Assembly: GCA_021812865.1 (NCBI GenBank)
Contig: JAKAMP010000264.1
Coordinates: forward strand, 1-5,030
Direction of reading: 5' to 3'
From: Bacteroidota bacterium
Lineage (GTDB): Bacteria > Bacteroidota > Bacteroidia > Bacteroidales > JAAYUG01
DNA: 5,030 bases
The translations under genes were made by a program, and so were the position numbers. The first letter of the stretch is position 1. Every line of letters starts with the position of its first letter. The notes below the pieces were generated by a model. That model did not search any database. It was not told the DNA's origin and saw only the letters and a list, made by a program, of their open reading frames with translations. This document shows positions 1-5,030 of the stretch, piece by piece.

Positions 1-1488
1 ACCCAGCCATTGCTGTACAAGGCTATTGCCACACATCCCAATCCGCGCGACATATACAGCCAGAAGCTTACCGAACAGGGAGTATTCACAGCCGAAGAAA
101 CCAAGCTGCTTGATAGGGAATTCGATGATTTTCTGGAATCCAAATTCGCGCTGATCAAAAACATCAAAAGGCTGCACATCAAGCAGTATCTCGAGGAGGA
201 CTGGAAAGGATTTATCCATCCGGTTACGGCCGACTTCTTCCAGCCTTTAAAAACAGGCGTACCGGTGAAAAAACTCCTGGAAATTGCCGGAAAGATCAAT
301 ACCCTGCCCTCCGATTTGCAGTTCTTTAACAAAACCATCAAGTTGGTGGAAGAGAGGGCGAAGATGATCGAAAACGGAAAAGTGGACTGGGCCATGGCCG
401 AACTCCTGGCATATGGATCACTGGTTGCCGAAGGTATGCCGGTAAGGCTCAGCGGGCAGGACAGCGTAAGAGGCACTTTCAGCCACCGGCATGCAGCCCA
501 CGTGATCGAGGATACCGACGACAAATACTTCCCTATGAACCAGCTCAGCTCGGAAAAAGCTTCGTTCAAGGTATACAACTCCCATCTTTCCGAATACGGC
601 GTACTCGGGTTCGAATACGGTTATGCTCTTGCCACACCGCACGGTTTGACCATATGGGAAGCCCAGTTTGGCGATTTCCATAACGTGGCCCAGGTCATCA
701 TCGATCAGTATATTTCATCGGCCGAAGAGAAATGGGGACTTATGAATGGCATAGTTCTGTACCTGCCGCATGGGTATGAAGGGCAGGGACCGGAACATTC
801 AAGCGCCCGTATCGAACGCTTTCTCACCATGGCGGCCAATAACAATATGCAGATCGCCAACTGCACCACTCCCGCCAACCTGTTTCATATCCTTCGCCGC
901 CAGATGCTCCGGAATTTCAGGGTTCCCCTGGTTATTTTTACCCCCAAGAGCCTGCTGCGGCATCCAAAGTGTATCTCTGCACTGGATGAGCTGCAAAAGG
1001 GCTCTTTCAGGGAAGTGATCGACGATGACAATGTGGATGTGGATGAAGTACGCAGGGTGATATTTTGCAGCGGCAAGATCTATTACGACCTGCTGGTAAA
1101 GAAGGAAGATTACAATGCCAGGGATATTGCCTTAGTGCGGATTGAACAGTTGCATCCCCTGCCCATGGAACAAATGAAAGCCATCGTAAAAAAATACAAG
1201 AATGCCCTTATTTACCTATGGGTTCAGGAAGAACCTGAAAACATGGGCGCATGGAGGTATATCTCCTATAATTTCCGGGATGTGCCCCTCGTCCAGGTTT
1301 CACGCCTGGCCAGCGGAAGTCCTGCAGTGGGCCTGCATGAACTTCACAAAATAGGCCAGGATGAAATCATCTCCAAAGTATTCAGGCATTGCGACTGCGA
1401 GCTGAAAAATAAATATTGCGGATTGCATTGCGTAAAAGGAATGTCGAGAAAAGAAATTATGAAACAGTTCAATTATATTTATAGGTGA
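1..1488 (+). CDS. sucA: 2-oxoglutarate dehydrogenase E1 component, C-terminal part (5' end outside window)
   Basis: Thiamine-diphosphate-dependent E1 subunit of the cytoplasmic 2-oxoglutarate dehydrogenase complex. It decarboxylates 2-oxoglutarate and passes the succinyl group to the lipoyl arm of E2 (TCA cycle). The frame is open from the first base, so the 495 visible codons are roughly the second half of a protein usually a little over 900 residues; the TTG at base 10 is not the real start. Hallmarks seen: RLSGQDS..RGTFSHRHA (about 445-495), LSEYGVLGFEYGYA (586-627; the Glu at 592-594 sits where the cofactor-activating Glu of this fold lies), TIWEAQFGDF (about 649-678), PHGYEGQGPEHSSARIERF (about 766-822), KSLLRHP, SGKIYYDLL, VRIEQLHPLP, QEEPENMGAW and SPAVG. 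These cover the transketolase-like pyrimidine-binding domain and the C-terminal OGDH domain. The tail after the family's usual end region adds a Cys cluster, CDCELKNKYCGLHC (1390-1431). sucB follows 105 bases downstream. The family assignment is very secure. Confidence 0.97.
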   Translation, partial: TQPLLYKAIATHPNPRDIYSQKLTEQGVFTAEETKLLDREFDDFLESKFALIKNIKRLHIKQYLEEDWKGFIHPVTADFFQPLKTGVPVKKLLEIAGKINTLPSDLQFFNKTIKLVEERAKMIENGKVDWAMAELLAYGSLVAEGMPVRLSGQDSVRGTFSHRHAAHVIEDTDDKYFPMNQLSSEKASFKVYNSHLSEYGVLGFEYGYALATPHGLTIWEAQFGDFHNVAQVIIDQYISSAEEKWGLMNGIVLYLPHGYEGQGPEHSSARIERFLTMAANNNMQIANCTTPANLFHILRRQMLRNFRVPLVIFTPKSLLRHPKCISALDELQKGSFREVIDDDNVDVDEVRRVIFCSGKIYYDLLVKKEDYNARDIALVRIEQLHPLPMEQMKAIVKKYKNALIYLWVQEEPENMGAWRYISYNFRDVPLVQVSRLASGSPAVGLHELHKIGQDEIISKVFRHCDCELKNKYCGLHCVKGMSRKEIMKQFNYIYR

Positions 1489-1490
1489 GG

Positions 1491-1529
1491 GTTTAAGGTT
1501 TAAGGTTTAAAGTTTCGGGTTTAAGGTTT
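1491..1529. repeat. Heptamer tandem repeat (GTTTAAG-type) between sucA and sucB
   Basis: Five consecutive 7-base units: GTTTAAG at 1491 and 1498, GTTTAAA at 1505, GTTTCGG at 1512 and GTTTAAG at 1519, followed by a partial GTTT at 1526. Three of the five units are identical; the third differs at one position and the fourth at two. The array begins two bases after the sucA stop codon and ends about 64 bases before the sucB start. It has no dyad symmetry, so it is not a hairpin terminator. Its function is unknown; it may simply be a slippage-generated spacer of the kind found between genes in this phylum. Confidence 0.85.
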
Positions 1530-1593
1530 GTTGAAGTTTGATTGTTATTTGGATTGCAAAAAATAAGATAGCACAGGTAATAAATTCATCAAT

Positions 1594-2871
1594 ATGATCA
1601 TTGAGATTAAGGTGCCAAGCCCGGGAGAATCGATCACCGAGGCAGAAATGACCAAATGGTTTGTTGCAAATGGCGACTGGGTCGAGAAGGATCAGGAAAT
1701 CGGGGAGGTTGAGTCGGAAAAGGCCACTCTTCCCCTGGTATCGCCGGAGAGTGGGAAGATCAGCATTACAGTAGCCTCAGGAAAAGTGCAGATTGGCGCC
1801 ATAGTGGCCACCGTCGACACCTCTGCGGCGGGGGGAAAAGCAAAGAAAGCGGAGACTGTAAAAGCAGCACCCTCAAAATCCGAACAGATAAAAGCGCCAA
1901 CCCCAGTGGAAAAAACCAGCGTAGCAGAAAAGGCTGTGGCACCCAAGGCTTCTGTTCCGGAAGCAAAAATTGCATCCATGGGGAGTGTGAAAGTGAGCCC
2001 GGTGGCACAAAAGATGATGGAGGAGCAGGGACTCTCGGTTGACGATATCATCCAGGGTCTGAAGCGTATTGGCAAAAAGGAGGTAGAAACGGTGATCAAC
2101 ATGCATGCCGAACTGAAAAATCCGGTTTCCAGTGAGGTTTCACGCGAGACAGAAGAGGTACCAATGTCGAACCTCCGGAAAAAACTCAGTCAACGGCTGG
2201 TTGCCGTGAAGAATGAGACAGCCATGCTCACCACCTTCAACGAAGCCGATATGTCGAGCGTAATCGAGTGGAGGAAAAAATACCAGGATGCTTTTGTGAA
2301 ACAGCATGGCATCAAGCTCGGATTCATGTCGTTTTTTGTAAAGGCCGCCAGCGAAGCCCTACAGTTGCATCCCATGGTTAATTCCATGATCAATGGGGAC
2401 CAGGTGATCAGGCCGCATTACACTGATATCAGCATTGCGGTTCAGGGTGATAAAGGGCTGGTGGTGCCCGTTATCAGGAATGTAGAATCGTTGTCGTTTG
2501 CCGCTGTAGAGAAAAAGATCGCCGAACTGGCCGATAAGGCACGCTCGAACCGGCTCAGCATGGAGGAAATGACCGGAGGCACGTTTACCATAACCAATGG
2601 CGGGGTATTTGGTTCTCTCATGTCAACGCCCATACTGAATCCGCCACAGAGCGCTATCCTGGGTATGCACAAGATCATGGACAGGCCGGTTGCCGTGGAT
2701 GGGAAAGTGGAAATCCGCCCGATGATGTACCTTGCTCTTTCCTATGACCACCGGATTGTGGATGGTAAGGACTCCGTCGGCTTCCTTGTTAAGATCAAGG
2801 AATTTATTGAACACCCTGAGCTGATGCTGTTCGGAGGCAAAAATCCGGAGAAGGTACTCCTGGGTTTGTGA
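1594..2871 (+). CDS. sucB: Dihydrolipoyllysine-residue succinyltransferase, E2 of the 2-oxoglutarate dehydrogenase complex
   Basis: Core subunit of the 2-oxoglutarate dehydrogenase complex. It carries the succinyl group on a lipoyl-lysine and transfers it to CoA to give succinyl-CoA. It has 425 residues, close to the family norm of about 400. Domains in order: an N-terminal lipoyl domain (about 2-76) with the lipoylated Lys43 in VESEKATL; an Ala/Lys/Pro-rich flexible linker (about 77-132); a peripheral subunit-binding domain (about 133-168) starting [15 protein letters not shown] but lacking the usual GxGxxGR loop; and a catalytic acyltransferase domain (about 190-425) with [34 protein letters not shown] and the active-site SYDHRIVDG (His386, Asp390). 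The GGVFGS motif and the sucA neighbour favour succinyl- over acetyl-transfer. The ATG at 1594 is chosen because the lipoyl domain begins immediately after it. No clear Shine-Dalgarno sequence precedes it, which is normal in Bacteroidota. Probably co-transcribed with sucA; E3 is not in the window. Confidence 0.97.
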   Translation: MIIEIKVPSPGESITEAEMTKWFVANGDWVEKDQEIGEVESEKATLPLVSPESGKISITVASGKVQIGAIVATVDTSAAGGKAKKAETVKAAPSKSEQIKAPTPVEKTSVAEKAVAPKASVPEAKIASMGSVKVSPVAQKMMEEQGLSVDDIIQGLKRIGKKEVETVINMHAELKNPVSSEVSRETEEVPMSNLRKKLSQRLVAVKNETAMLTTFNEADMSSVIEWRKKYQDAFVKQHGIKLGFMSFFVKAASEALQLHPMVNSMINGDQVIRPHYTDISIAVQGDKGLVVPVIRNVESLSFAAVEKKIAELADKARSNRLSMEEMTGGTFTITNGGVFGSLMSTPILNPPQSAILGMHKIMDRPVAVDGKVEIRPMMYLALSYDHRIVDGKDSVGFLVKIKEFIEHPELMLFGGKNPEKVLLGL

Positions 2872-3107
2872 GGCATCCCTTCAACCAGACCCAGGTCACT
2901 TCTTCATCTTTACAGGCCCGTATCATTCCTTACCGGCAAGAAACCGGGCCGTAATGATTATCGCTTTCCCTCCCGACATTCCAGGCAAGCTTATGAACCA
3001 GCGGAATCTAAATTCCATTTGTATTCCCAAATGATTCCATTTTTACTGAAATTCACTTATCATTGTGTGATGTTTCAGAAGCAGAATTCCACTCAATAAA
3101 CAGGAAC
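2872..3107. other. Intergenic region between sucB and the glycoside hydrolase gene
   Basis: About 235 bases with no convincing gene; the longest ATG-started reading I noted by eye (from 2954) is only about 26 codons and resembles nothing known. The region should contain the 3' end of the sucAB transcript and the promoter of the downstream gene. It holds two interleaved inverted repeats (2915-2958), a short A/T-rich hairpin (3016-3033) followed by five T's (3040-3044), a small GGAAT/ATTCC dyad (3003-3016) and a direct repeat ATTCCATTT (3012 and 3034). A copy of the Bacteroidota -7 motif with one mismatch, TATCATTG, lies at 3058-3065 but lacks a matching -33 TTTG at normal spacing. Nothing here is strong enough for a firm promoter or terminator call. 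Confidence 0.6.
3016..3044 (+). terminator. Possible weak hairpin terminator downstream of sucB
   Basis: CATTTG (3016-3021) and CAAATG (3028-3033) form a 6-bp stem with a 6-base loop, followed six bases later by a run of five T's (3040-3044). The stem is A/T-rich with only two G/C pairs, the T run is short and displaced from the stem, and the site lies about 145 bases past the sucB stop. It could instead be part of the upstream control region of the next gene. Tentative. Confidence 0.2.
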
Positions 3108-4634
3108 ATGGCCCGCATTACAGAAGATGCCCGTAATATTATCAAATCAAGGCTTTCAATCATACTGGCGGTTTTTTTCTTGTTTTCTATTTTTGAGAGC
3201 GCTCAGTCACAGACCAGAAGTTACAAGCGAGGGCTTGCATATGGTTATTTATCACAGAACGATATGCAGGCCTTGTCAGCAGGGCTCAGCTGGTGGTATA
3301 ACTGGGGAATTCTCCCTGAATCAACGGTAAGTGAGGTATACCAGGGATATGGTTTTGATTTTGTGCCTATGATCTGGGGGGGTACCTTTGATTCGGCCGC
3401 ATTATGCAGTTATCTGGCCGGTCACCCGGATGTGAAATACATTCTCGGTTTCAATGAGCCCAATTTTCTTGCACAGGCACACCTCACCCCCACACAGGCT
3501 GCGGCTCTCTGGCCCAGGATCGAAGCCATTGCCGATAAGTACAACCTGAAAATTGTTGGTCCGGCAGTGAATTATTGCGGCAGCTGCGTTTCGGAAAACG
3601 GAGTAACCTATACTGATCCTGTTCAGTACCTTGATGATTTCTTTGCGGCCTGTCCTTCCTGCAGGGTAGATTATATTGCCATTCACTGTTATATGAATAC
3701 CGTGAGTGCACTGAACTGGTATGTAGGGCTCTTTAAGAAATACAAGAAACCCATCTGGCTTACCGAATTTGCAGGCTGGGAAAGCAACGGAAATATAAAC
3801 AATGTAAACGACCAGACCGGCTTCATGGTAAGCGCTGTGGACATGCTTGAATCCGACACAGATATTTTCAGGTATGCCTGGTTCATTGGCAGAACCAGTG
3901 GCGGCGCCAGCGCTTATCCATACATTGATCTGTTAGGAGCCAATGGCACCCTTACCACATTGGGACAAACCTATGTGAGTATGCCGGTGCATGATACCGC
4001 CTCCACTTTGCCAGTTCCAGGAAGAATAGAAGCAGAAAAATACAGCCGGCAAAGTGGCGCCATGATTGAGCTTACTTCGGATTTCAGTGGATTTGCAGAT
4101 GTTGGATATATCGATCCTGGCGACTGGCTGGATTATAAGATTCATGTGGGATACACAGGTAATTTCGGCATGACATTCAGGATCGCCTCCATCAAAACCT
4201 GCAACTTCGATGTGCTGCTTGACGGGAATCTCCTCTTCAATGAATCAGTGGATAATACCGGGGGGTATCAGAACTGGAGCTCGTTCGTTCGAAATACCTA
4301 CATGGAGGAAGGCGATCATACGCTCAAAATCCTCGCCAAAACGAATGGTTTCAACCTGAATTACATTGAACTCAGCTCTGTGAGCGGAATAATTGATCAT
4401 CCTGCAGATCAAACGGTGCTGTACCCGAACCCGGGAAACGAACGGTTATATATTGAAACCCCCATTTTGCCTTCAAAAATAGATATTTTGGACGTCACAG
4501 GAAAGATCATACAATCGTGGTCCAATACAAGTTCCATTTCCCTGCAGGGAATACCTTCCGGGTGGTATATGGTAAGAGGATGGGACAAGCGCCACAACCT
4601 ACTTTTCAACAAGCAGTATACGATTCAGAAGTAA
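3108..4634 (+). CDS. Secreted GH128-like glycoside hydrolase (probable endo-beta-1,3-glucanase) with CBM6-like module and T9SS sorting domain
   Basis: A 508-residue exported modular enzyme. Residues 1-36 are a signal peptide: basic start, hydrophobic core LSIILAVFFLFSIF, likely cleavage near SAQSQ. Residues about 39-290 match the Asl1-like/GH128 TIM-barrel family: KRGLAYG, WWYNWG, FVPMIWGG, ILGFNEPN (Glu117, inferred acid/base), the Cys pairs CGSC and CPSC, VDYIAIHCY, KPIWLTEFAGW (Glu220, inferred nucleophile) and RYAWF. Residues about 302-427 look like a CBM6-type beta-sandwich (VPGRIEAEKYS..., DPGDWLDYKI, GDHTLKI, LNYIELSS). Residues 437-508 are a type A C-terminal sorting domain (VLYPNPGNERLYIE, IDILDVTGKII, SGWYMVRG), implying T9SS export and attachment or release at the cell surface. 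Characterised GH128 enzymes cleave beta-1,3-glucans, so laminarin- or fungal-type glucans are likely substrates; this is inference. An in-frame TTG at 3063 would add 15 residues before the signal peptide; the ATG at 3108 is preferred. No SusC/SusD genes are visible nearby. Confidence 0.9.
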   Translation: MARITEDARNIIKSRLSIILAVFFLFSIFESAQSQTRSYKRGLAYGYLSQNDMQALSAGLSWWYNWGILPESTVSEVYQGYGFDFVPMIWGGTFDSAALCSYLAGHPDVKYILGFNEPNFLAQAHLTPTQAAALWPRIEAIADKYNLKIVGPAVNYCGSCVSENGVTYTDPVQYLDDFFAACPSCRVDYIAIHCYMNTVSALNWYVGLFKKYKKPIWLTEFAGWESNGNINNVNDQTGFMVSAVDMLESDTDIFRYAWFIGRTSGGASAYPYIDLLGANGTLTTLGQTYVSMPVHDTASTLPVPGRIEAEKYSRQSGAMIELTSDFSGFADVGYIDPGDWLDYKIHVGYTGNFGMTFRIASIKTCNFDVLLDGNLLFNESVDNTGGYQNWSSFVRNTYMEEGDHTLKILAKTNGFNLNYIELSSVSGIIDHPADQTVLYPNPGNERLYIETPILPSKIDILDVTGKIIQSWSNTSSISLQGIPSGWYMVRGWDKRHNLLFNKQYTIQK

Positions 4635-4659
4635 GCCTAACAGCTGTGAAATGATCAAC

Positions 4660-4675
4660 CTGCAGATTTCTGCAG
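4660..4675. repeat. Short perfect inverted repeat between convergent genes
   Basis: CTGCAGA (4660-4666), two T's, then TCTGCAG (4669-4675) form a 7-base perfect dyad in the 46-base gap between the hydrolase stop (4634) and the histidine kinase stop (4681). Its symmetric position between convergent genes would suit a two-way terminator, but there is no T run on either strand, so an intrinsic terminator is not supported. A second small palindrome, ACAGCTGT, lies at 4640-4647. Confidence 0.4.
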
Positions 4676-4680
4676 TCTCG

Positions 4681-5030
4681 TCATGCAATAGGTTTCACTT
4701 CCGGCAGGGAGAAATAAAAAGTTGCCCCATAATCCACCTTGCTTTCGGCCCATACGCGCCCATTCATGCGGCGAACAATGCGTTGTACAATGGCCAGGCC
4801 TACTCCGGTGCCTTCAAATTCTCCTGCAGCGTGAAGCCGTTGAAATACACCAAACAACTTGTTATAATATTTCATATCGAAACCTGCACCGTTATCCCTG
4901 ACATAATAGACTACCTCCTCCCCTTCTCCGGTATCACAGCCTATTTCTATGATCCGGGATGATTTATGCCCGGTGAATTTTATGGCATTGCCAATCAGGT
5001 TTACCCACACCTGCTTCAGCAGGGACGGAT
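4681..5030 (-). CDS. Sensor histidine kinase, C-terminal ATPase domain (5' end outside window)
   Basis: C-terminal part of a two-component sensor kinase. The HATPase domain binds ATP to phosphorylate a His in the preceding dimerisation domain, which is not in the window. The - strand frame stays open to the window edge, reading ...[19 protein letters not shown], so the GTG at 5010 is not the real start. About 116 codons are visible, with all nucleotide-binding motifs in order: N box ([13 protein letters not shown]), G1 box ([10 protein letters not shown]), F box (LFGVFQRLH) and G2 box ([13 protein letters not shown]), ending with GRVWAES...[11 protein letters not shown], six residues before the stop. 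The style ([23 protein letters not shown]) resembles PAS- or phytochrome-type kinases. There is no receiver domain after the ATPase, so it is not a C-terminal hybrid. It converges on the hydrolase gene, so the two are not co-transcribed, and a regulatory link cannot be assumed. Its signal and partner regulator are unknown. Confidence 0.93.
   Translation of the reverse strand, partial: PSLLKQVWVNLIGNAIKFTGHKSSRIIEIGCDTGEGEEVVYYVRDNGAGFDMKYYNKLFGVFQRLHAAGEFEGTGVGLAIVQRIVRRMNGRVWAESKVDYGATFYFSLPEVKPIA

Noticed and set aside
418..681. Antisense 87-codon frame within sucA
   Set aside because: Fully opposite the conserved TPP-binding region of sucA, with no recognisable motif.
1491..1529. The heptamer array as a CRISPR array or telomere-like end
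   Set aside because: Units are 7 bases with no spacers, and coding sequence continues on both sides in one operon, so neither reading fits.
1526..1560. Possible separate Bacteroidota-type promoter before sucB (GTTATTTG resembling TAnnTTTG)
   Set aside because: Two mismatches in the -7 motif and no well-spaced -33 TTTG outside the tandem repeat, which creates many chance TTG/TTT matches.
1692..2106. Long - strand open frames (up to 136 codons) within sucB
   Set aside because: They overlap the lipoyl domain, linker and binding domain of sucB. Their low-complexity translations reflect the Ala/Lys-rich linker read backwards, not a second gene.
3058..3065. TATCATTG as the -7 element for the hydrolase gene
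   Set aside because: Only one mismatch to TAnnTTTG, but no TTTG at the expected distance upstream (the nearest, at 3018-3021, is about 36 bases away), so it is not called as a promoter.
4660..4675. Bidirectional intrinsic terminator between the convergent genes
   Set aside because: The dyad is perfect but short, and no T run follows it on either strand; kept only as a repeat.
4651..4962. Open + strand frame of 103 codons opposite the histidine kinase
   Set aside because: It lies entirely antisense to well-conserved HATPase motifs and its translation has no recognisable domain; it is a shadow of the kinase gene.

Overview
The window looks like a chromosomal segment from a member of the Bacteroidota, probably an environmental Bacteroidales-like lineage, of moderate GC by eye. 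Three things point there: a secreted enzyme ending in a type A sorting domain of the type IX secretion system (T9SS), which is essentially confined to this phylum; coding starts without a good Shine-Dalgarno sequence; and an A/T-rich GTTTAAG-type repeat between genes. The genus cannot be read from the sequence.

Left half (1-2871, + strand): the 3' part of sucA (2-oxoglutarate dehydrogenase E1; its 5' end lies outside the window), a 105-base gap carrying a heptamer tandem repeat, and a complete sucB (the E2 succinyltransferase). The two are co-directional and almost certainly one operon. Together with a lipoamide dehydrogenase (E3, not in the window) they form the complex that converts 2-oxoglutarate to succinyl-CoA in the TCA cycle. 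Both proteins keep their recognisable active-site motifs, but each has one local oddity: a Cys-rich C-terminal tail on SucA, and a peripheral subunit-binding domain in SucB that lacks the usual GxGxxGR loop.

Middle (2872-3107): a gene-free stretch of about 235 bases with several short inverted and direct repeats. None is a textbook terminator. It probably contains the end of the suc transcript and the promoter of the next gene.

Right half (3108-5030): a complete + strand gene for an exported, modular glycoside hydrolase (signal peptide, GH128-like catalytic domain, CBM6-like carbohydrate-binding module, T9SS sorting domain), most likely a beta-1,3-glucanase. Facing it on the - strand is the C-terminal ATPase part of a sensor histidine kinase whose start lies beyond the window. 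The two genes converge across 46 bases.

I see no CRISPR array, tRNA, rRNA, transposase, phage gene, defence system or riboswitch. The window is mostly ordinary central metabolism beside a polysaccharide-degradation gene. The points worth a second look are local variants in known proteins and intergenic repeats, not a new system.
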